Shown in pieces: positions 13,001-26,158 of a stretch of 64,000 nucleotides of DNA. The DNA is from Streblospio benedicti. Its lineage: Eukaryota; Annelida; Polychaeta; Spionida; Spionidae. Position 1 is the stretch's first letter, and each line of letters opens with the position of its first letter. The stretch is from the NCBI GenBank assembly GCA_019095985.1, contig CM032666.1, forward strand, positions 8,491,543 through 8,555,542. Reading direction: 5' to 3'. The translations under genes were made by a program, and so were the position numbers. The notes beneath the pieces are model-generated. The model saw only the letters and a program-made list of their open reading frames with translations. It ran no database searches and was not told the DNA's origin.

Positions 13001-16000
13001 ATCACACTTTTGAGACATTTAAAGACAGTCGCAACTTTATAATATAGTTTAACAATCCCAGTGTCCAACAATCCCCAAAGGCTGCAGTCAGTTGCAAATT
13101 CCATTCCCCGGATAATTATAACGAATCACTTCCCTAATGAAACCGCTTTATTCATTGATAGCATATTAGCAAATTAAGACAACAGCGATAGTCACACATA
13201 TACTGCCATAGACACAGAGGTAGATACATAGCCAGACAAAATATACTCATTTTCATACAATTGTCGATCATGCATTGTCGATCAGTTCTACTTCATATTA
13301 AAACCAAAACTCATTAAATGATAGCACATCATGCTTATTGCTTACTTTTTATTCAATACTATTTTAGTTTAAAAAGGTAATTTCAAATGCTTTGTCAAGA
13401 TGGAAACAAAATAGTGAACATGTTTGATTTGATTCATGAAGTAAGGAGTTGGTTGGAGGTCAACCACAGTAGTACCTTAATTCTCCCTCCCCTCCCCATC
13501 CTTGATTTTTTAAAAAAAAATATTAAAATGTTTGTTAGTTACGTATTGACCTACATTCGCATGCATAATTTATTGAAAGGTGATTCAAACGGTGGTCTGC
13601 TTGGACAAATACGTGCTATTTTTAGACCCACGAGTGTTACATAATCATTATCTGTTATCAGATTTCGCCTGTTACCACAAATGACGTACGCTGCAGCGTG
13701 GCGTGTCAGCACCCGTCACTCTACGACGAGCGGGATTCTCTAATTATGCGGAAAACCCCAAAAGCCTAATTTCTGATGTAGCTCTCAAAAATATTTATCT
13801 TCCACGCGAAGACAAATATTGTGAAATCTTCGCTCGGAAATATAGTTCCCCGTATATCAACAGAGTGCGCATGCCCGCGCCAGGGTACTGTCACATCCTG
13901 TTACGTCAAGTCGTCTGCAAAATAGAATCGAATTCGGACAAACTAGCGATCCAGAGCTATAGCATGTATAGGAAGGGGTGGTGCAATTGGATTTACACAC
14001 AATCTTGTTATTTCAATGTTATCGAAAATCTGTTTCCGCAGTATACATTTGAATAATTATTTGAAAATCAGCACACAGCAAAACTAATCACACCAATCTG
14101 TTCACAGTACACTGGGGTAACAATTTTGAAAGTGTCCAAACAATATACACAGAGTGTTCTTTTTCCGAGGGAGAATTTGACGATGATAAATGGGTTTTGT
14201 GTGGCATTCCTGGTTTGAAATGAAATGATGGAACATTCTAACATTACTGCAACACAGTAGCCATTTTGTATACAAAAGAGCAACCGTTGGGGTCAATAGC
14301 AATTACATACATCGTAAGTGTACATGACGTTAATTAGAGTGGCTTTCTATAGTTGAAATTGCAATACAAACATTTCCTCTTGTATTACGGCGCGTACATT
14401 TAACATGGTTACGTTTCTTCAACAAAAGAAATATTCATTGTTGTCCTTCCTTAATCCTTCACCTTGTAGACACAAATTGTGAAGAAAACCATGTCACTTG
14501 ATTAATACATGCTCATATGTACATAAAATCCATAAGGTAGCCTAAAAGTTCGCACAGATAATAGATTGTGGAAGAAAAAGAAAATTCACGCAAAGCAAAT
14601 AGACTACGGATTGATAGAATTTTAATATGGAAAAAAGAAAATATGGATGCAACACGTGTGCTGTATTATTAATTATAAAATTGTATTTGTTATTTGATAT
14701 GTAAATATTTGGTTAGTAAAGCAAAGAATATACAAAGTTAACACACCTATCTACCCCTAGTCGCCTACTAATAAAATTTAATGGTATCCCCAGACAATGG
14801 ATTCCATAGTGCAACTCAATAGGCACGGTGCTTAATTGAACACACCCACCTTCCCAATAATTAATGATGCTAAACCATCCTGTGTGTAGCACTGCCAAAG
14901 TCTATTGGTGCTTAATTCAATCAAAACAATTTCCCCTGTTGTCATACAAATCCGTCTGCAAAATTTCTCCTCTAATTGAGGTGAGCTTTGACCCAAGCCC
15001 AAGATCGTGTAGCACTTAAAACAGAGCAATATGGACACTGTAACATCATTTACGCTGACGGAGAGCCTGAAGGTTCTATCTGTCAGAGCTCGACAACAAC
15101 TCCGCGCTGCTTCGGCGGCCGAGTAGGTGTATCAAAGAGGATTTTACGTGGGTAGCGGTTAATGAGTTGGCAGCATTTCCTACGTCAAAACGAGCGCCGC
15201 TCCTCACGTCTTGTAGCCCAAACACGTGGCCATCTGGCGATCCATCCACGTCTGCGTTTTGTCAACGAACCATCCTGATGTGTTGTAGACACAGTCCACT
15301 TATATTGAGGATGATGATGATTTCAGAGTTCACTAACCGCATTATACATATACTGAGTATTAATGGCTTTTATGATGTGGTGTATTGGTTTGGAGTATTA
15401 TTGATATTTGGTTGCTTTATGTTTTTTCAAGGTTTTGATTTTATTTTTTGCTGGGAAAGGTGTATCATGTTATTCATGCTTACAAAATTTTTAAAAGATA
15501 AATTGCGGGTGAAGTAACGCGTGCATAGGGAATCAAGTAGCATTGTATTCGCTCAACATCAATTTAAATATACACGTTGAGTCATAACACACGGACAATG
15601 CACGTACATTTTCTATACAAATCCGAGTATGAATGGAAATCTGACATACAGATACGACCACATCAAAATGCATTGTTGAAAGCCCACCTCACTCCGTTTG
15701 TAAAAACAGCCTGAGGCAACCACCACTAGGTGACTCCAGTGTAGCTGCCAACTCTCGCCTGGGTTTCGGCACGATACACAAGGACCCAGTGGCGCGGAAA
15801 GGCGCGGACCCTCGGCGCGTCCCGGCGTCTCCAGCGCGGGGAACAGCAAGCCCCAGAGTCTTTGATCGTCGCAAAGTCGGCGGGACGTTTGGCGTCTGGA
15901 CTGGAGAGTGTAGCTGACTCTCTTCATGAGGACAGGCGTCGACCGTCGTCTAGAATTCGGCCTGAGGTCTACAGCGTCTATATAATGTTTCGTGTGTTGT

Positions 16001-19000
16001 ATTTTAAATGATGATAGTAGATCATCGTTGCGTTATCTTCTGGGAGAAGTGGCATCTGTAGTTTGGATGCCATGATTTTTTTCTATACTTAAGAAATCCT
16101 GCTGTTGTATCTGATAATGATAGTAGTATCAGGTAGATCATTGTGTTATCATATGGAGATTGAAACTAGCTCTTTTTAGAACGACAGGAGGCGTCGACTG
16201 GAAGACGGCCTCGAGTTTATGTATAAAGGGATGGATTTGTTTTCTAAATACATGTATATGTGTATATTTGTAACATATCTTTTGCTATATCTATGATTAT
16301 ATTAGCAGAGTGTACAGTGTTGGGTGTCTGTTCGAGATGGCCAACGTCATGCTATTAGCAAATCTGCTTGCATACACAATTGAATGCATTGCTCACATAC
16401 ATTGTATAGCGTATAAAGTCTCCTGTGGTGTTTGACACATGCTTGATATCTCATATCCCATATCGGCTTTCAGCCAATCACACACCCGGTTAGTGGCGGC
16501 GTAGTCCAAAACATGACGTAGTCCTGGATTCGAACAGATCGCCGAACACCCAAACGTTCATTGATATCGTTAGCATCCCACTAAAACATACCCATACGCA
16601 CATCATGTACACTGTGCAGTCTTCATTGTTGAATCAGCGCAGCGTACACTGTGACTAGGTTGCACGGACGTCGACTTGGCGGTGTAGCCCGCAATCGGCC
16701 GCCGGGAGCACACGCTCGATTAGGCGCTCCCATGGCTTGCCCCGGGCCACGAGCCTGCCAGACGAGACGGGCGGACGACGCGGACGCCACGCCATTTAAT
16801 TTTCATATGCGTTTTGCCATTTTAAAATGTTGGGTTTTACAGAAGGTTTCTGTTTATATATGTTGTGAGCTATTGTTTGCATTCCGTAAACATTTTGACA
16901 GGGTTAAGGCTTTCAATTGTGTAAAATGGGATTTTTAAAAAGACTTTTTAAAGTCTATCCTGCAAGTGAAATGAATGTGGGCATTATTTGTTTTACAATA
17001 GTTTACGATTGACTAGCAGAAAACACTGTGTGTGTGTGTTTTTAAAAGCTATTATTGTAATTTTTGTGTGCACTTAAAATTTCTTAATCAACTGCAATTA
17101 AAACACGTCAAAGTAGTTTTAGTTGATAGAAGAAGATAGATATTTGAAGAAAACACAACACTCGAAAATGCCATTCCCACGTGATATAGAATACACGCAA
17201 TTCAATTTTCAGAGGAGACATTTGGCCTCTTCAAGGGCCTCTTGACAATGATAATGACTACGGTCATACAAAAAACCAGTCTTGTTGAAATTTAATCTTC
17301 CTTGTTACATCTTTCACATGCATTAATTTCTAGGGACCCGGACAAAAATGTTATTTACCCATGGGATGTTCCATTCATGGTTAAATATAATTCATTTCCT
17401 GGACATATTCTCACACACGTTCATCTTGCAATTAGAAAGCATGATTGCATGACTATTAGCATGATACATACACTCAAGATCAACATACTGTATAGATATA
17501 CTAGGCTTTATGTTATATTTGCAATGGCACGTATAATCGTTTTAGTAGTGAAGACTTTGCTCTTTATTCTAATGTAATTACTGATGTAATCATATGCCAA
17601 AACAGCATGTGTTTGTGAAAAAAAGACCATCATCCTGGCAATAGATTGACTTCTGAACTGTGCTATGGTGTTAGGTTTGACAGTTTTATGGACGAGATTT
17701 ATCTAGTGGCTTTTCATAACTTTTTATCATAGATCACATATAGATTGATTATATGTTACTTGGCCTTGTAAACAGTTTTGTACATTTGTAAGACTTTTGT
17801 ACACATGCAATTAAGTGGTTTAAACAGGTAAACAAAGATCGACCCATTACATGAGTTTACACCATCCAACATTAATCCATTGAATTAAACGCAAATCTGT
17901 GACTGTTAATCACACCACCATCAGACAAAAGACAAGGATCGCAGACGACCCTTTGAAGACAGACTCCCGACGTGAAGCAGTCGACACTTCAAACCCCGCT
18001 ATAACGAGTTCGACTAGATGTGACATCATCTGAAGCATTTAAAACTAAACACTGTCGACAGTTGAGATTTAGCAGAACACTACACACTGGCTCCAGGATG
18101 AGCAGATTCGCAGACGCCGCGCGGAAGGACATTTGTCTTGGTCGAGTGCACTTTGAACAACATATAAAGAGCCGCTAAAGAGATGATGAGGAAACCAAAG
18201 AGGAGGGTCAAGGGGGCTTTTGATCCCCAGACACTGTGTCAACGAGTTTCTATTATGTGCTTTGTGTACTCGAAACAGGCTATAAAAACTGGCAAATTCA
18301 CTTCGTGACTTTATGATGTTATGTGATATTGCCATGTTCTTGCCATATTCTCATGAAATCATTATTTGTGGTGTAGTTATTCTTATAACGAATTGAAGTA
18401 TTCTAATGCAGAATTGGCTACACTATTATATGAATACTGTCAAATGGGGTTGAGCTTGTAACGGTATTATTATGAGCTAGTGCAATCTGCTAGCATCGTT
18501 GAACACCATGTAAGTGTATATAGACTATAATCACATGTATATTGCTTGTTTTGTTACTATAGGGAAATTTGTTCATCACACACATTCATTGGCCGTGAAC
18601 ACTATACCAAAAAATGATACAAGCCAGGCCTTTCCCAATGATGCAACAGACACCAATCATCCATCGACAGTCACAACATTAACCTATGGCTTTATCATTG
18701 GCAAAAAAGACCATGAAGATGTGTCATCATTATTAGCCAGAAATAACACACACTTCTCTCTTTCATTGTTTACATCATTCAGCGAGAACCTATACCCGTA
18801 ATACGCACAGAAAAGCCACATTGCAAAGATGCTTATCTCACTCGTTTTGTTATACACGACTATACAACGTTTAGAACTTGTAAGTCGTTCAGCCTCCAGC
18901 AGGAGTCATCTATATTGAATTGCTCGCCTATCAATCAGTCTTGTGTTTGGATGACTGAGCGCTGTGTTCTAACACTGGATGGATACAAAGAATCAGTGCA

Positions 19001-22000
19001 TGTATTTCTTTGTGTACTTTCAACTGTGAACACCTTTTTGTTAGTTTCCAACGTCGAGTTTAACTTCGAGTTTGTATTTGAATTGTATATGTGTGTGCAA
19101 AGGTGTCTTGTCAATGTGCATATGATGATGCGATCAGATCACCTAAAAACCGTTCAAAATAACAAAATCAGACAAATACTGTACTAGACGTGGAGTAATG
19201 TAAAGAAGTGTTTTTAATGATGCTCATCAGATAGCAAACTTGGCGTATATATAAGACCAAGAACAAGTTACATTGTATAATCATTTGACCACACGCCCAG
19301 CTAATTGCCAGATCCCCACCAGACAGAATACAGTCGTATGACACCCCCTTTATCTAATCTGATGTCAACTCAATAAACCAAATGTCAACATTTAAACACG
19401 TGTCCACCACGACACCCCAAACAACTAACGGGTCACCGGGTATACAACTGTGCACACGACACCGAGTTAGGTAGGTGAAAAGGCGGGCTCGCTCATCTGC
19501 ACAGTGCCCACCCCCGAACCCTGACTGTCCGGCCCTTTCCCTCTAAATCACGACTTTGCCAGTGAGGGGTTGGGGTGCCCCGTGGAGTGCAGCTGATAGG
19601 CGCCCCACGGTGGCATTGCTGGCCCAGTGGGGAGGCCCCGATCCCCGGTGTTCTATAATCCACAACATGACAAAACATCTAGAGCACGTGGTGTGATGGC
19701 GCTGCAGTGGTAGCAATTGCCTTCATAGACTACCTGCGTGCGCAAATTCGTTAAATTTTAGACGATTAGTGGGCCTTGTAGGAGGCAGAGGGTTTATGCA
19801 CACTGCTATCGCAAACAAAGACGCGCAAGACAACGTGATGTTTGCGTTTTATGACACACGATACCGAGATAGTTAGGTGCACCAGCATGCGCAATGGTTT
19901 TTGTTTTTTATGCGCGTGGATAGGGGTCGCGTGGGAGAAATTTCACGTGTCGCGCAGGCCACATCTGTATCTTATAAAACGTGTGGATTGGGACGTGCAA
20001 AAATCGGCCCTCGATTTTAACGAGGGTCAGGCAAAGTGTGTTGCTATACCAGGCAACCCCCATGACCTCATCCCATCCATAAGCATCCGTCAGGGCACAC
20101 CTGGGCGACCGCACTGCTAGAGCTGCTAGCCTCTGGAAAGACCCACGCCAGTCTGTGCAATGTTACTGTATCAACAAATGTTAGCTGTAATTGAAAAGAC
20201 AAGGTGCGGTCACGAGCCATCATAACCGTTATCGAAATGTTGCCACCGATGATCGTGTCACTATTCTGCCAACTGGCCAGATGGCGGCCGAGACATCGGC
20301 ATGTTTTCATTGCGTCTGTGCACGCTGCATTTCCGCACGCACAAGCGCACTCAATTTGCAAACGACACTCATCAATTAAAACTCCACTGCTGTCGTTGTG
20401 AGACACAAAGTGTCGACCTTTTGTCATCCCAGGTGCAAAAGCTATCACGTATCATTGTCATCTGCTGTCATGTTCTTGGTGGTTACATATACTTACTCCA
20501 CCACCAGACGAAACTGACTTTTCCCATAGCTGCTTCTCGAGTCTGGCACTGTCACCGCCCCCTCCCATCTCCCCACGCGAAGGGGGAGATGTCAAATTAG
20601 CTCGACCCCTCGTCCTCGGGTCACTGGCGTGTTCAGTCACTCAGTGAGTTTACAATCATTTACTGCAGGGGAAGAGTAACACGAGTAATGCATGTGTTTT
20701 ACACCCACGAGGTACTCGTCCATTTTGAATCCAAACGACATGGGGACAGTTTGAGCGATTAGGTTATATATTTGAGCCCGTTACGGACTCACCTTTGACC
20801 TCTTTACTGGTGGGAACCATCATCATGACACGCTTTATGAGTGAACGTGAGAAATACACGGTATTTCGCGTTGACAGCGCGAGATAAGAGCTGGAATAAA
20901 TCCTCCAATATTGCTCTTGAGTAGTGGGAAAAGAACCCGACTCGAACGTTAACCATATCGACACCACCAAAGCGTGATGCGTGACTCAACATCATTGGCA
21001 AAGTGGGATTTATATTTGTAAAACAACAAAAATGCTGAGAATTGAAGAGTCTATGCGTCAAGCCACGTACTGTGTGTAGTTAACACAAATAGAACATGTT
21101 CACGAATAAAATTTCGTAGGCATATTTTTGTGCAATCTTAGTTATTATCTATTTTTTCTCTTCTGAAGAGCAAATATATATGGATATACATGTAGTATTG
21201 AATTTTAAATGTGGAAATAAAAATCACTAGAAAAGAAGAGAAAGAACCCCAGTGGTTTCAAGAGATGTCCCCAATTTGTTTACAGGTTGCACGACTAAGT
21301 AAACGACTATGTACATGTATCTCCATCCCAGTAAAGCAGAGTCATGATCATCGTAACTGACAACCACTCCTCACAGGATCGTCAGACAGCTAACTACCTG
21401 CACATGTACCATTCACAACTCATTGTCTACGCATTGTAAGTGACGTGTAAATTTACACAATGTTATATGGTCGAAATTAGGAAGCAAATCGACCTGTTCC
21501 CTCTGGGGCATTGTCCAATCCGACCACGTGCAAAGCACATGGCAATCTCCTTACAGTGTTGTTTATACCAGGCCACACAAAAAAATGTAGCATTTAGATG
21601 TTTAGCAAGTTGAAAATCAATGTCAGACTTCTCTGTTTATCTACACAACTCCTGGAAGTGCTTGGATGCAGGAGGATAACCAAGAGTAATTGAAAAGGTA
21701 CGCACAATATACATCTTGAATTGTGAGCTCACCTGGCATTGAATCACAAAATGGGCATCACCAACAATTATTACCAAGAGAAATGTATATTAGCCTACTA
21801 AATTTCGCAAATAGATTATTTCCGATGCCTATCACTACCATACATCGCCTGGGATAAAATTTCAAGAATACTAATCAACATTTTAATTGTAAAGAATCTA
21901 TATTGCATTTCCGTACGTACAGTGCGCATAATTGCGCTACCCCCATCTGGGATGTGTGGAACTCATATTGGTGATTCCGCTTGGTGAGGAGCGTTTTGCT

Positions 22001-25000
22001 GACGGGGCCTACTGCCGTGCTATTATAGCAATACACCGCGGGGAACACGTGTTGACAACCTGGTGTAATTGTCATGCGTAGGGATACAACAACAATGGCA
22101 GCCGCTCAGGCGCGAAACCGCGTAGCAGGACACATGCGAACCGATGGTGGCTTTTTTGTTCGTACTTGGAGTAGCGGGTTCTAACGGTAGTTGGAATGGT
22201 AGTTTGTGCTTGTAAAAAAGAAAAGAGTGTATGTGTGCACAAAATGTACATCGAAATAATGGTAGGTCTATGCATATTTGTTGCATAGTCTAAAAAATAT
22301 TGTTTATGTGATAATGGTTTGTGAATGATCGCGATCGTTACATTATTTGTATTCAAAATGAGCCTTTTTTTCCTCTACTTACGTGTAGTATGTATACGTA
22401 CTTGCAATTGGTAAAATTCTCTTGCACTACCGCAAACATAAATGCTTGAATCAATTATTGCCGGTAAGTAAAATTATCCGTGAAATAATTGTGTAGCAAT
22501 TAAGAATAACCAGCTGCATCAACTACAAACAAGATTAGAAACATGAGGTAACACTTCCATTATAAGCATGACTGTAATCTAAAACTAGAAAGCCAGCAGT
22601 GTTGTATACATATATAAGCATCAGAATTCACAAATAAAAACAAGAAAGTTAATTTTATGGACCATCAAACCCCAATACACCAGATACCTAAATTACACCA
22701 ATTATTAAATCCACTCTCCCTCAAGCATCAAAGGAGCATAACCGAGAATCTACTATATCATAAGAGAGCATATTGATTTCAACGATCCACCGAGAGAGCA
22801 TTCCAGTTGTCGCCTGCTACCTGTGAAATCGGAACTGGAATCATCTCATCGTTTAATTTGTTTATTTGTTCGATAAACATGGACCCGGGTTACCGATCTT
22901 TGCGCGTGCCAGAGATGCTCTTTGTGTCCCGGATTAAAGGTCTCGGTCTACTTGTTGTGAAGCACTCCAGTCCCTCAAAAGTACTTGATTTAAACATGGT
23001 TTATTGATAGATGTTGTCATTTTGCTGTAGAGCATGCTCTTTAAAACAATGAAAATTTAAGCACGGTGGCAAGAGTTTACACTGTAATTTACTTTACATT
23101 CTATGCTTAAATTGTACGTCCTGGTATTTACAACACTTTATTTCTAGTTTCTAGTTTTAAATCATAGTCACGATTGATTATGATGCAGTTAACTCATGTT
23201 TATATAAAATCGTATTTTAAATTGATTGAGCTACTAAAGTATGGGGGATAGATATAAAACAATATACATAATTGAAAGAAATGGTCAATGCACAAACCAA
23301 AAATAGGATCCTGTGTCTAAACAGAGCGTCTGTGAGGAGACAGTGGACCGATTTACAAGTGACCAGCAACCGGGAATGCCATGTCCTCGCATTAGCATTT
23401 ATAGCCTATATACTGGTTACAGGAGGCACGCACTGCACTATATACATCTTGTTATAAACAATACAATTGCAATGGAAATACAACTCTATACATTTCAATG
23501 ATTATTATAAATTCTGTGATACAACCACATAAGTTAGTGTCCTCTGTGAATATTGTAATCGTTAACAATTGTCTTTAATCCATGGGTTTAGGTCCACATA
23601 TTTGTATGGTTGGCTCACACTATTTAATCTACATAATGGAACTTACTGCAACACATATCTAGATTTGTACTGATGTAACAATTATACGGCCAGTTTATAT
23701 ACGATGAATACACGGAAGTAATCGAAGTCCAACTTTCTCCACTAGCCATCCATCAGATGAAAATGTTTGTTTGTATTAGACAGTTTGTTTTGCTCGACAC
23801 TCGTAGACGGGAGAGCTATATTGCCTCTTAGCTGGCGATAGATACCAGATACGGTTTAACAATAAAAATTTGTGTAGAGTGAGACAGAAAATAATAGAAA
23901 AATAAGGACCATCTCTGTGGGTTTGAAATGCAAAACCACATGAAAGGCAAACGCGACAGTGGATGTATGTGGATGTCCCATATAGAGTGACGGATTGCCA
24001 GGCCAATTTAGAAACATGTGGCATGAATTTTGAAAAATATGTGGGAAGTCTTGGGAACCCTGCGCCATGACAAATACATGTGGTACTTCTGAACTATTAA
24101 TAGACAGTTGTGGTAACTTTGTGAAAATGGTGTTTTATGGTATGTTTATAAGTGAACACATTTGGTATGTCTCATTATAATCATCGATAAGTACCAAAAA
24201 AAGGTTCATTTTGATTTTGCTCTTGTAAAGAAGATAACCACAATGTGAATAGCGCCAGTGAAATCCTCCTTCCATCCATGTTGTTTAGAATAAAATATCC
24301 CGATTGATTTATTCACATTCATGTATTTATAGTGTCACATTAAGATATGCATTCCAAGTTAAAGCAAAACCAAAGGTAACGAATTATTTTGGTATAGAGG
24401 ATACCATCAGCTACTAAGCAAATGCACTCATACCGAGATACGTTTCTTACACAGATAGCAGTATACTACGTAGTCATCATTACAACTCACACCACCGGCT
24501 TTGAAAACTATAAAAAGAATGAATAATAGTAAAAAAAGAAGAAGAAAGCAATCATTCAGTAAGTACTTTCAATATTCGATATAAAACCCAATCAACTCAC
24601 CATATAATCGTTAGCACCAGGTGAGCCACCATCGCTTCCCTGCTGAACGTCCATGCCCCCGGCTTGTGGTCCCCCAGGACCGACTCCTCGGTTCCCGTGA
24701 AGCAACTCCTCCAAACTCTCAATGTAATCAATGGCATTCCTCAGAATCTCCACCTTTGGTAGCCGCTGGTTTGGGTTGGGACACGTTCTCCTCTTGAGGA
24801 CATCGAAAGCCTCGTTCACTTTACGTAAACGCCGTCGCTCGCGCATGGTCGCTGCTTTCCGTCGGTCCACCGTCACCGTCTTCTTCTTGCACGCCTTGCA
24901 GGCCCAGAGGAGACACCGTCTGTTCGGCCCGTGGTAGCCAGGAGCCAGCACGTGTCCGCTCGCCGTGTGATGCTCTCCGTCGCCCCCTTCCTCCTTGATA

Positions 25001-25632
25001 CACACATCTCCGTCGTTCGGGGAACCTAGGGACCCGAGACTGTCCACGCTGTGGTTGTGAGAGTCCCCTCCACCTCCTGGGCTGGTCGGCATCGAACAGT
25101 GGCTGTCCGCTACAGAGTGACTTCCGGGGCTAGGCATGTCGTCTCCGAGGGTAGAATCGTCATCGTCGTCATCCATGCCGACAGAATTAGGACTTGGCTT
25201 TTCTTTTTTCAACGACTCGTTGCTTGTCACTGCTACTGGATTATTGAGCAGTGGGAATCTTTCCGCCGGTGCGCCTGCATTGGTATTCGCTGTATTATAC
25301 TGACTGACCCCATTGGCCTGTTGCTGTTGAAACTGTCCGTACAGCGAGCTAAGATTCGCGCGATATCCGTTGTAGGTATCAGCGTGCGAAGAAAACTGTC
25401 CAGCCCTGTCGTACACAGACGCGTATGGGGCCATGTTAGCGTAGTACGGAGCATTGGGCACCGCTGCCACTCCAGTCTGAAGACCCGCGTGGCCTCCCGC
25501 TCCTGCCCCGTTCATATCGTATCTGATGCCGCTGGTGGGGTCTTCTTGAGAGGCGAGGTCCCCTGAGCCGGGTGGTCCGTACATGCCCATGTTCTGGTCG
25601 AACCTGCAACTGCGCAGATCTGTTGCCATCAT
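9722..25632 (-). CDS. MyoD: MyoD-family myogenic bHLH transcription factor (3 coding exons)
   Basis: This is a muscle-determination transcription factor that binds E-boxes in the nucleus as a heterodimer with E proteins. Coding exons are 25632-24601, 12974-12896 and 10020-9722, in phase with GT-AG sites, giving 469 residues. A Cys-rich segment before the basic region ([12 protein letters not shown], about 240-251) matches the MyoD-family Cys/His region. The bHLH follows at about 257-312: basic region [20 protein letters not shown] with the Ala-Thr myogenic code, then [20 protein letters not shown] in helix 2. Exon 3 encodes the C-terminal helix motif [15 protein letters not shown]. It ends in 23 Gln plus PGESAGL. 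The N-terminal half is Gly/Ser/Asn-rich with an Asp run near 154-159. At 469 residues it is longer than vertebrate MyoD (about 320). The start is the first of two adjacent ATGs. Vertebrates have four paralogues; most invertebrates have one gene, so MyoD/MRF is used in the broad sense. Confidence 0.95.
9746..9814 (-). repeat. Coding CAG/CAA repeat, 23 Gln codons
   Basis: Twenty-three Gln codons in frame in MyoD exon 3. CAA interruptions cluster at the 5' end of the tract and the 3' part is pure CAG, the usual pattern of a tract that still changes length at one end. Confidence 0.9.
10021..12895 (-). other. MyoD intron 2 (2.9 kb)
   Basis: Noncoding. It contains a short direct duplication of CTAGCCTCTAGAT near 10988-11010, a hairpin (ATGCTTTCC/GAAAGCAT) near 11237-11256, a 12076-12115 hairpin and an A run at about 12140-12165. 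No other gene is seen. Confidence 0.75.
12076..12165. repeat. Hairpin followed by poly(A) run
   Basis: CACAGATAAGTTAAAC pairs with GTTTAACTAATCTGTG across a 5-base loop, a near-perfect 16-bp stem. A run of about 25 A begins some 25 bases later. This could be the tail of a retroposed copy, but no body was recognised. Confidence 0.45.
12896..12974 (-). CDS. MyoD: MyoD coding exon 2 (79 nt)
   Basis: Read on the minus strand between a ...TTTCAG acceptor and a G|GTTAGT donor. It encodes [20 protein letters not shown] followed by FHNTPN and one base of Gly. It enters in phase 0 from exon 1 and joins exon 3 as N-G-Y-D. A small middle exon of this size is also found in vertebrate MyoD genes. Confidence 0.85.
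12975..24600 (-). other. MyoD intron 1 (11.6 kb)
   Basis: No open frame here resembles a known protein. GC-richer patches at about 15050-15250, 15700-15960, 16620-16800, 19430-20150 and 20500-20640 stand out from the AT-rich background and are candidate regulatory islands. An imperfect duplication joins about 15923-16050 and 16100-16227 (shared GGCGTCGAC and GTAGATCAT segments). The intron is where muscle enhancers would be sought first; this is inference. Confidence 0.6.
24601..25632 (-). CDS. MyoD: MyoD coding exon 1 (transactivation region, Cys/His region, bHLH)
   Basis: It encodes residues 1-344, including the whole DNA-binding and dimerisation domain. The donor follows the ATG codon of ...NDYM (ATG|GTGAGT on the minus strand), so it ends in phase 0. 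An unspliced frame would stop after two more residues. Confidence 0.93.
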
Positions 25633-26158
25633 CTTGACCGCTTGGCTGTTATTTTTGGGTTATTCAAAAGCTCCGTGGGAGGGTGTTTACTGATTTTTAC
25701 TTAATGATAAGCCTTGAACACTGGTATTCCGGTTCCCGGTGTTCTGGTATTTGGTATTTCTAAAAAAAAATCAGAAAGTGACAACACCGTGTGTATGGTG
25801 TATAAACTGTAAGAGTAATGTTTCAATGGTACTCCTCTTCACACGATGTTTTTATTTTTATATTACAGCCGAAGTGATCACATTTCCACATGAAGCACAA
25901 AGTTGTGTTTTCTTCTCAATGTTATTCCTGTCCACACTATACATATATTCACATTTGTCGCGACGAACCGCTAAACTGTTACTATCCTGCACTTCAACAC
26001 CACGTGTTAAATGCCGCTCTCAGTGATAATCTCTCACAGATTACACAGCACCAGTCCCACTGCAGATATACACACACAAGTCTCTCAAGTTCTCGTGTCT
26101 TTTGTCTGAGAACTGAGACAAAATAATTGTGAGCTCCTTAGAGCCAAACGTTTATATA
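25633..26158 (-). promoter_or_regulatory. MyoD 5' UTR and candidate TATA core promoter
   Basis: TATATAAA on the minus strand at 26158-26151 has the form of a TATA box. A start about 30 bases downstream would give a 5' UTR of about 490 bases with no splice needed before the ATG at 25632. The promoter call rests on the motif and position alone. Confidence 0.4.

Noticed and set aside
13703-14056. 117-codon plus-strand frame in MyoD intron 1
   Set aside because: No known motif, and the stretch contains inverted AAATATT/TCTTCGC-like segments suggesting noncoding repeat DNA.
15613-15927. 104-codon minus-strand frame in a GC-rich patch of MyoD intron 1
   Set aside because: No domain and no continuity with neighbouring frames; its length is explained by base composition.
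16490-16545. Minus-strand B-box-like GTTCGAATCCAGG
   Set aside because: No matching A-box, T-arm or acceptor stem could be found, so it is too weak to list as a tRNA or SINE.
25051-25566. 171-codon plus-strand frame
   Set aside because: It lies antisense to MyoD exon 1, where the minus strand is clearly coding.
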